Both the position numbers and the translations under genes were made by a program. From positions 1 to 64,000 of the forward strand of contig CAZIAD010000005.1 in the NCBI GenBank assembly GCA_964537555.1: 64,000 nt of DNA, in the 5' to 3' direction. Position 1 is the first letter of the stretch, and each line of letters begins with the position of its first letter. The notes below the pieces were generated by a model. The model searched no databases, was not told the DNA's origin, and worked only from the letters and a program-made list of their open reading frames with translations. Source of the DNA: CAYRWR01 sp964537555 (GTDB lineage: Bacteria; Spirochaetota; Brevinematia; Brevinematales; CAYRWR01). Below are positions 9,744-18,533 of the stretch, in pieces.

Positions 9744-12700
9744 TATTTCACCTTCCTGAAAACATCTTTTCTTTTCTCAAATAATTCTTCCAGGTCATCT
9801 TTATAATAATAAGTTATGACATCAAACCCTTTGTTCATTATAGCGGCCCTGGTTTCATTATCTTTTTCCTTTTGAGAAAGATTGTCATGAGGAGTTCCGT
9901 CACAGAACACCCAAACACCCGGTTCATAATAAAAATCAGGCCTGCTATATATACCTTCGACTGTTTTCTGCGTATCATCAGGCAACCTTAAACCTTTTGA
10001 ATAAAGTGCTTTTAAGAACTTCAGCTCTGTCGATGAATCAGGATCTATACTTCTTAAAATGATATTGTAGTGTTCATCATAACTGTTTGTATCATTTCGT
10101 GTCTGAATCTCCACATTACAGATTGATAATTTATTTAGTGCATCTTTTATTAGATATCTGTTTATATCCTGATGATATTTCTGATTGTAATAACTGAGTA
10201 GATCATCATAAGATGCTTTCAAGGTATAGTCACTATCATTAAATCTACAGATTTCATATGCTTTCTCTACACACTGCTTAAATAAATCTACTTTATCAAT
10301 AAACTGGGCTAACACTCCCAGACTCCCCTGGGCGTTTTCATAGATCAGGATGTTAGGGTGCTCAGGATCACCTATTTGAGTCACAGCTAACTCATTGGAT
10401 TCCACCTGGAAAATTTCTTCTATCGCCCGTTTTAGTGCATATTGTAGTGTTATTACCCCGGCAGCATCCAGGTCCAATGACTCAATAGGTTCCAGGTACA
10501 ATGCATTCGCGGTATCTTCCACATATAGTTTGACTCTGATAGCTTCTTCGGTTCTGTTTTCATTCTCCAGAAAATTTCTACTTCTCCAAATACCAGTTGT
10601 CATTCCTAATATAAATCCTTGTTCTTCAGATCTTCTCCATTTTCTATTAATCTTATAGATTTTAGCTGTGGGTATATATGACAACTTCATAAAATCTTCA
10701 TCATCAGCCCTGATTAATGCCTTCTTCAAGTTATCTTCACCTGCTGGATTGGAAAAGTAGATGTCAATATCATAGCTTTGTCTGGTACGATCTTCTTCAT
10801 CACAGGTGATTCTTACTTCCGGCCTGGTCTCTACATCAGACATATGAAGTAGATTTGTTAATATTTCTCGATTACTGTTTTCTGATAGATCTACTTTACT
10901 AAATGGACAACGCTCAAAATTGAATTGATCACCTGTTAATAAGTAACCACTGTTTTTACTTATTTTGGCTCTCACTAGATTACCTTCAAATTCAGATCCA
11001 CTTAGCCTGTATATTCTATATTTATTTCCATTATGATAGATTCTGCTTTCAGGGCTATATTCTCCTAGTGCCACAAATCTTTGTCTGGAAATATAGTCAC
11101 CAGCATTTCCAATCGGTATAAAAGCTCTGATAGGCAGTCTGGGAAAATTATATCCGGGTAAAAAACCCTCTGATGCCAGATAGCGGTAGGGATAAAATTC
11201 AGATTGATTGAATTCTGTGTTACTATTGGTAAGTAGATCTCTCTGGGCAATCGCAAATCTTCGTTTTCTTTCAGCGTCCTTCATCTCTTGAGATCGATTT
11301 GTATAGCGACCACTTTCAATAACTTCATTTGCTTCACGAATTTGTTGCTGAGTAGAGTTATAAAGTCTTTTCCAGCGTTCAAGGGCATTTATAAACTGTA
11401 CAAATGCATTTTGAATTGCTTTCTTAACCCATTCAGGAACATACCAACTAGGCTTCTCTTTCTCCAATAACGGGAGTATACTTTCTAGAACTTTGTTAAA
11501 CAATATAAGTGATTTCATCTTGAAATCATCACTCATCTGCCAGGCTATTTCGACAGATTCTTTTAAATTAAGGGTGTCATCAAACAGATCAAGAACGTTA
11601 TTAGTTAATTCATGTATTGAAAGCTTAGACAAAAGAAGCGAATGTAAATGCGAGGTGATCAGTTCTTCGTTTAACAAATCCAACTTGGGGGCAGCAACCG
11701 TTCCGGACACCATCTCTCTTTGATTATTAAAATAGTACCTATCATGGCTACTGGTACTTGCACAGAAAGTTAGTACAAGAGCGCTTTGTCCACTTCTACC
11801 TGCACGTCCACTCCGTTGTACATAATTTGCTGGATTTGGTGGAACATTGCGCATATGTACCACACTTAATTCAGAGATATCTATACCCAGCTCCATTGTA
11901 GGAGAGCAATAAAGTACATTTAATTCACCTGTACGAAAATCTCTTTCCCGATTTTTACGATCTTCATTATTTACCTGTCCCGTGTGTTCCGCGCTTTGTA
12001 TTCTATGACTAAAAACAGAGGATGAAGAATAGAGATCTTGGAAGAATAGGTTTGGTTTAAACTCAAAGTCTTTATATAGCGTCACTGATGTTTCATCTTT
12101 GAAGATATTCTTTTCATCCCCTTTTTTCCAGATTAATGCATCTAATTTTAGCTGATAAATCTTCTCAACATCACCTTCTCTATTTTCCAGTTCAGTTCTT
12201 TCCAGCCAATGTGCTTCTGTCAAAGTATCAAATATCTTTTCAGCTACATCGTTGTAATTTTCCCGAATATCAATGCCTAACTGATCTGCGATTTTTATCA
12301 GGAATTTACCCATCTGACTAGTCTTTCTTAGACTCCGGACATCAATTGTCGTTCTTGCAGTAATCTTAGCAACGGATAAAGCATTTGGTTGTAAAGCTGA
12401 TTCCTTTTTATCAATTCTCCAGTACTCTTTAAGTCTCTCATTTATTGTTCTGACATGCTCTTCAATTTTGATTTCAGTCAAATATGTTTCACTATGCAAT
12501 GCATAATGTTTACGAAAATAATTTAAAATCTGTCTTAATGCCTTATCTCGTGCATCTGGAGACATTTGTTCAAAAATAGGGATATTTTTCCAATACTTAT
12601 CAGCAACAAAATCACTAAGGTCTTTAAAATCAAAATCCAGTAAAGCGCAATTCTCAAGATTGGGCAAAATGTATTTATTTTCTAATTTCAGGTCAAGAAT

Positions 12701-14788
12701 AATTTGATACATAAGATAACTTCGCATTGCATCCTGATTATCCCTTTGTCCAAAGGCCGAATCTGAATTATAATTCGCATATTCTTTAGGATCTAGGTTC
12801 ATGTTTTCAAATACTAAACTATCAATCCTGGCAAAAGTGATTTTTTCCTCTTTTTTTAAACCTTCAACCATGGCACTTCTGATACTTAACATTCTGATAA
12901 AATCATTAAAGTGACCAGATTGTAATGAAGCATCCTGTCTGACATCTGAAAAACTTAGAAGTTTAAGTTCTTCCTTTTGCAAATCAGAAGCCTTCATCTG
13001 CTTTAAAACTAAATATGAAAGGACAGTAGTTGAAGTACTTTTTCCTTCACCACCCAATCTTACTAGTTTAGTACTTTCTTTTTTATTGGTCTCATAGATT
13101 ATGCCTGATGTCGGGTCAACCAGTAAAGGAGCAGGTATAAACCAACCTGAAAAATCATGATTCCCTTTTTCAAATGAAAAATTCCCAAATTTGTCATAAT
13201 ATATTTTTTTTGGTAGTCTATTTTCTTTTTCTTTGATGATCGAACGCCCTTTCTTATTTTCTTTGAACCACTTATCAGGTAAAATAGATTCCTGAGTTTC
13301 AGAATCCCAATATGTAATATTTTCAGATTCGGTGAGAATATATCCACTCGTTTGGTCATCTTCATCTTGTACATCTTTAAATTCTCTGGGTAATATTTTA
13401 AAGCTTCCCTCATCCATTCTCACACATAAAAACTCGACACCACTTAATCTGCTAAATACAATGGGATAAAGAGGTATATCTTCCGAGAGCGGTTCAAAAC
13501 TAATTTGTCTTGAATCTTTATCTTCTAAAGAAATATATATAGATCCTGTCTGAGAAATAAATTGGTGAAATTTATAGGGTAAATACCTTTTATTCTTTTC
13601 ATTTATTAATGTATTCACAACAGCAAGTTTATTCAGGTACGCATCCAAAAAAGTGAAACATCTTTCCTCTGAAAAACTCGAAGATTTAACTAACTTATTT
13701 AATATTTCTCTATAGGTAAATGGTTTTCTTCGACTCAATCCATCTGATATTTCTTTTATTGCACATTCCTTTTCCAGCCAGGTACCAAATGTATCTTTAC
13801 TTATTGAACCAATATTCAGCTCATCAGGTTTAAAACCAGTTATATACTCTTTAATTTCGTTTGCAGTTATATCTGAATTAAATCTATCAAAACATGGTTG
13901 AATATATTCTCCAATGACATTCTTTTCTTCAAAGTCACATCCAAAGAGTTGATTTGCAAAATCTGCAACAATCACCTTTTGCTTTTGTTTACTATCTGCA
14001 GTAGCCATTGTAGCAGAAGTACCAAAGTAACGAACATTATTTTTTGCAAGTGCAGTGATACGTCTAATAAGCATTGCAACGTCAGCACCCTGTCTTCCTC
14101 TAAAAGTATGAAGCTCATCCAGTACTAAAAACTCCACGTTTTGAATGATGGAATTACGAACATGCTTATCTATTTCTGTTTGCCTAGTCATGATTAATTC
14201 AAGCATCATGTAATTCGTAAGTAAGATATCCGGAGGATTTTTCATAATACTTGTTCGTTCAGTATCTTTCTCCTGCCCAGTATATTTTTCAAAAGTTATT
14301 GGAAATGATTTCGATGAATTTTCTTCAAAATTATTTTTATACTTTTCAATTTCTTTATATTGTGAATTTATAAGTGCATTCATAGGATATACAATAACCG
14401 CTTTTATTCCTTCTCCAGATCCACTCGTGAGTAATTCGTGAAATATCGAAGCGATATAAGTTAATGATTTACCTGAACCGGTTCCTGAAGTTACAATAAA
14501 ATTTTCTTTATTACTTCCAAGACGAATGGCTTCTTCCTGATGTTGAAACAGGTCATATCCCTGGAAAGCGTACTCCAGTTCTTTGTGTAATACACCTTCA
14601 TTACATAACTGTTCAATTGAATTTCCATGTTTATAAGCTGGATTAAAACTTAGTAATGCATCCGGAAATAACACCTCTTGATTTTGCTGCACATGATCCG
14701 CAATTCGAGTATCATCAATATCCAGGTATGAATTTACAAATGATAAATAGTCTTTTTTTATATTTTCACGAAATTTAAAAATATTCAT
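9743..14788 (-). CDS. Very large SF2 helicase with DUF1998-like region and Vsr-like C-terminal tail (DrmA-DrmB-like fusion)
   Basis: About 1681 residues. Near the N-terminus are GTGSGKS (Walker A, about residue 101) and LDELHTF (DELH box, about residue 223), then SATMA. About 700 residues separate the two helicase lobes; the second has ELGIDIS and QRSGRAGRSGQ (about residue 990). Near residue 1490 ILIYENAQGSLG resembles the signature of DUF1998 proteins such as DrmB. The end carries DFYYE, VFCDGTPHD and a following D/R pattern, like Vsr/DUF559-type PD-(D/E)XK folds. This looks like DrmA and DrmB joined in one chain with an added nuclease-like tail. The ATG at 14788 is preferred over the GTG at 14812 because AAGGA lies at a suitable distance. 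Confidence 0.9.
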   Translation of the reverse strand: MNIFKFRENIKKDYLSFVNSYLDIDDTRIADHVQQNQEVLFPDALLSFNPAYKHGNSIEQLCNEGVLHKELEYAFQGYDLFQHQEEAIRLGSNKENFIVTSGTGSGKSLTYIASIFHELLTSGSGEGIKAVIVYPMNALINSQYKEIEKYKNNFEENSSKSFPITFEKYTGQEKDTERTSIMKNPPDILLTNYMMLELIMTRQTEIDKHVRNSIIQNVEFLVLDELHTFRGRQGADVAMLIRRITALAKNNVRYFGTSATMATADSKQKQKVIVADFANQLFGCDFEEKNVIGEYIQPCFDRFNSDITANEIKEYITGFKPDELNIGSISKDTFGTWLEKECAIKEISDGLSRRKPFTYREILNKLVKSSSFSEERCFTFLDAYLNKLAVVNTLINEKNKRYLPYKFHQFISQTGSIYISLEDKDSRQISFEPLSEDIPLYPIVFSRLSGVEFLCVRMDEGSFKILPREFKDVQDEDDQTSGYILTESENITYWDSETQESILPDKWFKENKKGRSIIKEKENRLPKKIYYDKFGNFSFEKGNHDFSGWFIPAPLLVDPTSGIIYETNKKESTKLVRLGGEGKSTSTTVLSYLVLKQMKASDLQKEELKLLSFSDVRQDASLQSGHFNDFIRMLSIRSAMVEGLKKEEKITFARIDSLVFENMNLDPKEYANYNSDSAFGQRDNQDAMRSYLMYQIILDLKLENKYILPNLENCALLDFDFKDLSDFVADKYWKNIPIFEQMSPDARDKALRQILNYFRKHYALHSETYLTEIKIEEHVRTINERLKEYWRIDKKESALQPNALSVAKITARTTIDVRSLRKTSQMGKFLIKIADQLGIDIRENYNDVAEKIFDTLTEAHWLERTELENREGDVEKIYQLKLDALIWKKGDEKNIFKDETSVTLYKDFEFKPNLFFQDLYSSSSVFSHRIQSAEHTGQVNNEDRKNRERDFRTGELNVLYCSPTMELGIDISELSVVHMRNVPPNPANYVQRSGRAGRSGQSALVLTFCASTSSHDRYYFNNQREMVSGTVAAPKLDLLNEELITSHLHSLLLSKLSIHELTNNVLDLFDDTLNLKESVEIAWQMSDDFKMKSLILFNKVLESILPLLEKEKPSWYVPEWVKKAIQNAFVQFINALERWKRLYNSTQQQIREANEVIESGRYTNRSQEMKDAERKRRFAIAQRDLLTNSNTEFNQSEFYPYRYLASEGFLPGYNFPRLPIRAFIPIGNAGDYISRQRFVALGEYSPESRIYHNGNKYRIYRLSGSEFEGNLVRAKISKNSGYLLTGDQFNFERCPFSKVDLSENSNREILTNLLHMSDVETRPEVRITCDEEDRTRQSYDIDIYFSNPAGEDNLKKALIRADDEDFMKLSYIPTAKIYKINRKWRRSEEQGFILGMTTGIWRSRNFLENENRTEEAIRVKLYVEDTANALYLEPIESLDLDAAGVITLQYALKRAIEEIFQVESNELAVTQIGDPEHPNILIYENAQGSLGVLAQFIDKVDLFKQCVEKAYEICRFNDSDYTLKASYDDLLSYYNQKYHQDINRYLIKDALNKLSICNVEIQTRNDTNSYDEHYNIILRSIDPDSSTELKFLKALYSKGLRLPDDTQKTVEGIYSRPDFYYEPGVWVFCDGTPHDNLSQKEKDNETRAAIMNKGFDVITYYYKDDLEELFEKRKDVFRKVK

Positions 14789-14860
14789 CCTGAAATTCCT
14801 TTTAGCCTTCACTGCTGTGAAAGCGCTTATTTGGCATTAGCTAAGATCTCATTTATTAGA

Positions 14861-14891
14861 GTTATAATAACACAGCCAATCTTTCTGTCAA
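14861..14891 (-). promoter_or_regulatory. Sigma70-type promoter of the defence operon
   Basis: Read on the minus strand there is a perfect TTGACA at 14891-14886 and a -10-like TTATAA/TATAAC at 14867-14861, with 18-19 bases between. It lies about 75 bases upstream of the large helicase start and no other good promoter is seen inside the tightly packed operon. The spacing is slightly long, which may leave room for a regulator. Confidence 0.65.
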
Positions 14892-14983
14892 GATGAATTT
14901 TTGCTAAATAACTACTATAAAAAGAGATACACCATCAAATAAAGGGCTAGCCATCACTTTGTTAAACCTACTCTTCCTCTTCC

Positions 14984-15274
14984 TCATGCCAATATCATCC
15001 CCACCATATCCGGATCTTGCAAATCCTCCACATATATTCTTCCCTGGATGCATCTCCTCACTACAGCTTCCCAGTCCAGGCCTTCAATACCAGGGCCATC
15101 TTCCTGTTCTCCCAGATAAGCCCAGGAATCCTCTGGAATACCCATTTCCATCTGTATCTCTTCCAGGACTCCAAAGTCACGTCGCTGGCTCACCTCCTCG
15201 ATATCGATCTCAGAGATGTGATACATATACTTCATGGTATCACCATGGTAGGATGAATAGAGCCTGATAGTCAT
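14984..15274 (-). CDS. Small acidic protein of unknown function
   Basis: A 96-residue protein (many Asp/Glu, several Met and Tyr) that I cannot assign to a family. It starts with an ATG that overlaps the TGA of the preceding DUF6438-like gene (ATGA), so the two are probably translationally coupled and functionally linked. No signal peptide or membrane segment is visible. A reading frame of similar length exists on the opposite strand but has no ribosome binding site or partner. The pair is driven by one of the shared island promoters at 15711-15743. Confidence 0.6.
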   Translation of the reverse strand: MTIRLYSSYHGDTMKYMYHISEIDIEEVSQRRDFGVLEEIQMEMGIPEDSWAYLGEQEDGPGIEGLDWEAVVRRCIQGRIYVEDLQDPDMVGMILA

Positions 15275-15687
15275 TCCACCTCCATTTCTGTCGGCATAAT
15301 CATATTACTCATCACGATCCTGACCACCTCATCCTCAAATTCATCCAGGGCAGCCGGCCAGTCATCCACTCCCTTGTAGTCATCGATCTCACGGACCCGT
15401 CCATCCTGCATCTCCACCTGGGTAAACACCCAAGGATGACAGGTTTTGGCATCTGTATACTCCTGTTTCTTCAGGTCAAAAAAAGAGTATTCCTCCACTG
15501 CCTGGTCCAGAGCTGACAACGCCTCTTCTCGGATATGGTAGGATCTCTCCTTTGGGTCTTCTTCAAAACCATCATCCGAATAGTATACCAGGCCATTATT
15601 GTGGATGACCATACTATAGGACAGGTCACTGCACATGCTGAAAGTCTTTCGGATACGGATCTCTTTGAATTTGATATTGTTTTCCAT
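15271..15687 (-). CDS. DUF6438-like protein
   Basis: A 138-residue protein with the general pattern of DUF6438: a short beta-rich start with a cysteine (FSMCSDLSYSMVI), a Gly-Tyr turn (NNGLVYYSDDG), a helix, FFDLKKQEYTDA, and a final segment around IDDYKG and the LDEFEDEV helix. Members are small and of unknown function. I chose the ATG at 15687, six bases after an AGGAGG ribosome binding site; a GTG at 15693 lies inside that site. It is the first gene after the shared-type promoter at 15711-15743 and overlaps the next small gene by four bases. Confidence 0.65.
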   Translation of the reverse strand: MENNIKFKEIRIRKTFSMCSDLSYSMVIHNNGLVYYSDDGFEEDPKERSYHIREEALSALDQAVEEYSFFDLKKQEYTDAKTCHPWVFTQVEMQDGRVREIDDYKGVDDWPAALDEFEDEVVRIVMSNMIMPTEMEVE

Positions 15688-15710
15688 GGGCACCTCCTCA
15701 TTGTTATCTA

Positions 15711-15743
15711 AGTATAAGAGAAGTGTATGTCAGATTCTGTCAC
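15711..15743 (-). promoter_or_regulatory. Shared island promoter motif, copy A
   Basis: On the minus strand: half-site TGACA at motif positions 2-6, second half-site TGACA at 12-16, then ATAC, and TATACT as the -10 box at 28-33. The first half-site contains the TGA stop codon of the gene at 15740-16369. It drives the DUF6438-like gene, whose start is 24 bases downstream. The same spacing recurs at five other places between 18.8 and 26.3 kb. Confidence 0.75.
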
Positions 15744-16369
15744 ATCATCTTAAATTTCTTCTGATCTATTGATTCCTGTATCCGCACCACATCTGCGTAA
15801 ATAAACTCAAAACGCATCCGATGCTTCCAGTGTACATAATCATTCTTTTCTATCCAAATCGCATCCAGTCCGGGGCGCGAGATCAAGTTTTCATCGGCAT
15901 TCTCAATACCATGAAAGGTATTGATCATCTTCTGGGATTCCAGCTGGATCAGCATATGCATCCAGTCCCGTAAGGGTTGGTCATCCAGCATGAAGAAGGG
16001 ACGCAGATACATGCCCAGGTCTTCCTGGTACATGATGGAACCGAACAGGACTTGATTCATATACAAAAAGATCCCCTCATTGATCCAGTTGATAAGGCCA
16101 TAGGCATCTCCCCCAGCCTGTTCTTCCAGGAAGAACTCCATGTCAACCCCACAGTAGGCCCGTTGATTCACACAGTCTCCATTCATGTAGTGATCATCAT
16201 CCCACAGATAGTAGGTAATATAGACCGGCATTTCTGAGGTCAATACATCCCTGGTCTCTCGTCCATTGAGTGTGATCAGGTCGAACAAATCCGCCCCCAC
16301 CTGGACCCAGGCCTTGGCTATCCCCACACAATTTTCGTCGATCTCCCCTTGCTCCGGTTTTAATATCAT
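15740..16369 (-). CDS. Hypothetical protein, no recognised family
   Basis: A 209-residue protein rich in aromatic and acidic residues, with no signal peptide and no motif I recognise. The ATG at 16369 follows a strong GAGGAGG ribosome binding site. Its TGA stop lies inside shared promoter copy A, so transcription of the next operon begins within the end of this gene. Composition and size recall the small cytosolic proteins found around immunity and toxin loci, but that is only an impression. Confidence 0.6.
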   Translation of the reverse strand: MILKPEQGEIDENCVGIAKAWVQVGADLFDLITLNGRETRDVLTSEMPVYITYYLWDDDHYMNGDCVNQRAYCGVDMEFFLEEQAGGDAYGLINWINEGIFLYMNQVLFGSIMYQEDLGMYLRPFFMLDDQPLRDWMHMLIQLESQKMINTFHGIENADENLISRPGLDAIWIEKNDYVHWKHRMRFEFIYADVVRIQESIDQKKFKMM

Positions 16370-16452
16370 CTCTTCCTCCTCTTTAGTGCTATGACTAAGA
16401 CGGATGAGGAGGGTTCATTTGGGGGATTTTTGAAAGTTTTTTTGTATTTTTT

Positions 16453-16481
16453 TTGACAGATGGGGAAATGGGAGATATAAT
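16453..16481 (+). promoter_or_regulatory. Perfect consensus sigma70 promoter (TTGACA-17-TATAAT)
   Basis: TTGACA at 16453-16458 and TATAAT at 16476-16481 are separated by exactly 17 bases, the full housekeeping consensus. The predicted start is near 16488, only about three bases before a terminator hairpin. Genes on both sides lie on the other strand, so no protein gene is served. Confidence 0.7.
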
Positions 16482-16490
16482 TATGAACAA

Positions 16491-16518
16491 GCTCAGGAGA
16501 GATCCTGGGCTTTTTTTT
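16491..16518 (+). terminator. Rho-independent terminator directly behind a consensus promoter
   Basis: GCTCAGGA (16491-16498), loop GAGA, TCCTGGGC (16503-16510) form an 8-pair stem with one G-T pair, followed by eight T on the plus strand. On the minus strand the hairpin could also close the 18474-16568 operon, but the T run there is poor. Confidence 0.75.
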
Positions 16519-16567
16519 GTTTGTTTGGATTTTAATATTGATTTAGAGAATATTCCCTTTCCATTCA

Positions 16568-16867
16568 TTAATATTTTTTATCATAGTAAGGTGCCGAAAG
16601 ATCTGTTTCATCAATCTCCTCAAATGGTTTAACTGTACCTGAATAAAAATTATCTTCCGAGCTCCAGTCCCAGTGTCTCTCCAGGAATAGAAAGTTTCGA
16701 CCACCTTTTTCCCGCAGCATGATAAATCCTCCCAGCTCTTCAAACCAGATACTCAAATGGTTACTCCTGGCAAAGATTAAATACAGTCCGCTGTCTTTGA
16801 GGTCTTCAATCTGTATGTAAACCTGTGAATCTTTCATGCTGAGCCTGCCCTTGAGAGTCCTATCCAT
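16568..16867 (-). CDS. Hypothetical protein of 99 residues
   Basis: A small protein with alternating beta-like hydrophobic stretches and many aromatic residues towards the end. No family recognised. I use the ATG at 16867, which overlaps the TAG stop of the exonuclease gene by eight bases; longer in-frame starts exist but would overlap that gene deeply. Position suggests it is co-transcribed with, and perhaps works with, the exonuclease and the glycosylase-like protein upstream. The hairpin at 16491-16510 lies just after it. Confidence 0.55.
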   Translation of the reverse strand: MDRTLKGRLSMKDSQVYIQIEDLKDSGLYLIFARSNHLSIWFEELGGFIMLREKGGRNFLFLERHWDWSSEDNFYSGTVKPFEEIDETDLSAPYYDKKY

Positions 16868-17396
16868 GATGTTCCATCCACCGCTGATACAGCAGCGCAC
16901 ATCCCCGGGCATCCGACAAAGCCTGGTGATGGTCCAGGGGAATACCGAACTCTTCACACAATACGTCCAGGGAAGCCGGATAATACCCCAGCTCATGGTA
17001 CTTCCTCACCGTGCATTCCCAGGGAGTATTGACATCTAAGTGCTCTGACTCCAGTCCATACCTGTCCATGCATGCCCCCAGCACGCCCCGGTCAAATCCC
17101 TCACTATGAGCTACGATAGTCATGCCGGCCAACCTCTTCTCAATCTCTGGAAATATCAGGTCAAAGGTGGGAGCATTTGCAGTATCACTGGCCGAGATAT
17201 GATGGATCTCTTCTGAGAATCGTTTCCAATAGTAATTCTCCGGGGGCTGGATCAACTTTGAATACTCTTCAACGATCACCCCAGCCTCTACAGTGACAAT
17301 GGCCACTGAACAGGCACTGTCCTTATAACCAGTGGCTGTCTCAAAGTCAATGACAATGAATCTGCTATCCTGTCTTTTATTGATAGGCAAACTCAC
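16860..17396 (-). CDS. DEDDh 3'-5' exonuclease (DnaQ-like)
   Basis: A 178-residue protein consisting of one exonuclease domain of the DnaQ/PolC-epsilon type. Visible metal ligands: D17 and E19 in DFET (ExoI), D102 in HSEGFDRGVL (ExoII), and H157-x4-D162 in HQALSDARG (ExoIII, the histidine subtype). Such stand-alone domains degrade single-stranded DNA or RNA from the 3' end. Translation probably starts at a GTG at 17396, which overlaps the end of the preceding gene by 20 bases, so the two are likely co-translated. Its neighbour resembles a glycosylase fold, which would make a DNA repair or nucleic-acid surveillance pair, but this is inference. Confidence 0.88.
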   Translation of the reverse strand: MSLPINKRQDSRFIVIDFETATGYKDSACSVAIVTVEAGVIVEEYSKLIQPPENYYWKRFSEEIHHISASDTANAPTFDLIFPEIEKRLAGMTIVAHSEGFDRGVLGACMDRYGLESEHLDVNTPWECTVRKYHELGYYPASLDVLCEEFGIPLDHHQALSDARGCALLYQRWMEHHG

Positions 17397-18474
17397 CGTT
17401 TTCCTTCACAAAGCTTTCAGCTACCATCCGTGCTTTTCCTGTATCCCCTACCTCATCCTGATAATATCTCCAAACACTTCTAATCAGTGAGTAAATACCT
17501 CTTCCATACATATAATGTGTGCCGTAAGAAGTAAGTATATCGTTCCTGTTTAGATGCTGTACCAATTCATATCCAGACATGACTTTTTTATTCTTAAAAA
17601 GGAAATCAGCAAGAGCCAGGATGTATTCTCGCTTGTATACCATTGAGGCATAGTCATGATTTTCTTTAATAGTGAACATATCATTTTTAGATGTAGTTCC
17701 TAATTTTGTATTGATTGTCTCTATCAGGTTAGCTATACTCCTTTCATACCCTACTTCACGGTTTATCCAGTTGGGGTGAGCATGATGGATTACATGCGTA
17801 TTGGTCTCTTTTACATGATAGTATTTCAGATGATCGTCTATGCTCTCAGGCTCTGATAATGTCATATCCTTCATCTGCAGATATTCCTTATCCAGTTCCC
17901 AGTTGAGGATGATAACGATATCCGGTTTTGCTGCCCGAATCAATAATTCAAGCGAATCAAATTTCCTGGATATGCTTTTGATATTCTCCCATAGTGAATA
18001 GTCTGCACCTTTTTGTTGTGCTGTTATCTTATATCTCTCCAACGCACTGGAATTACCCCATAGAAAGCTGGAAAGGATATATTTGTTTTTCTGATTCTTC
18101 AAATCTTTCCAGTCATCTATCTGATAGTATGCAGCCAGAAACTGGAGAATATAATCCCAGAAACTTTTCCCAAAATTATTCGTCCACTTTGTGAATTCAA
18201 GGTCATCAAATTCATCTTCGATTCTGAAAAGGATGTCTGTCAGATCTTCGGCTAAATCAAGATGCCTCCTCATATCTTCCAATGAACCATATCCACGTGT
18301 CTCCATTCCCACAAATGCAATTTTGTGTTTTACATATTCATAGTTCTTTCCATATATAGGAAAAAACAACTCTGGAATCCCGGTTAACGAAGTGACTATC
18401 TTTTCTAGTTCCTTCTTCAAGTCTGAGAGTAACGGAGAATATACATCCTTAAAATTTTTGTTTAAATCTGACAC
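17377..18474 (-). CDS. Putative uracil-DNA-glycosylase-fold protein with C-terminal extension
   Basis: A 365-residue protein. The stretches IAFVGMETRG, the GNSSALERY region, PDIVIILNW and HHAHPNWINR occur in the order and spacing seen in the uracil-DNA glycosylase superfamily (an N-terminal phosphate-side loop, an internal strand, a closing His loop), though no single motif is decisive. The last 100 residues, after the DMFTIKEN region, look like a separate helical, possibly winged-helix, domain. The start is a GTG at 18474 behind a GGAGGG site. It leads a three-gene minus-strand operon with the exonuclease. Many such proteins are catalytically untested. Confidence 0.55.
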   Translation of the reverse strand: MSDLNKNFKDVYSPLLSDLKKELEKIVTSLTGIPELFFPIYGKNYEYVKHKIAFVGMETRGYGSLEDMRRHLDLAEDLTDILFRIEDEFDDLEFTKWTNNFGKSFWDYILQFLAAYYQIDDWKDLKNQKNKYILSSFLWGNSSALERYKITAQQKGADYSLWENIKSISRKFDSLELLIRAAKPDIVIILNWELDKEYLQMKDMTLSEPESIDDHLKYYHVKETNTHVIHHAHPNWINREVGYERSIANLIETINTKLGTTSKNDMFTIKENHDYASMVYKREYILALADFLFKNKKVMSGYELVQHLNRNDILTSYGTHYMYGRGIYSLIRSVWRYYQDEVGDTGKARMVAESFVKENGEFAYQ

Positions 18475-18533
18475 TAAACCCTCCTTTGAAACTACATAAC
18501 ACTTGTAAATATAACATTATATTCCATTTCTAG

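Noticed and set aside
1420..14812. A DrmC-type phospholipase D protein completing DISARM
   Set aside because: No HxKxxxxD motif is present in any protein of the operon.
14959..15267. Plus-strand reading frame of 102 codons opposite the small acidic gene
   Set aside because: It lacks a ribosome binding site and overlaps fully the minus-strand gene, which is coupled to its neighbour by ATGA.
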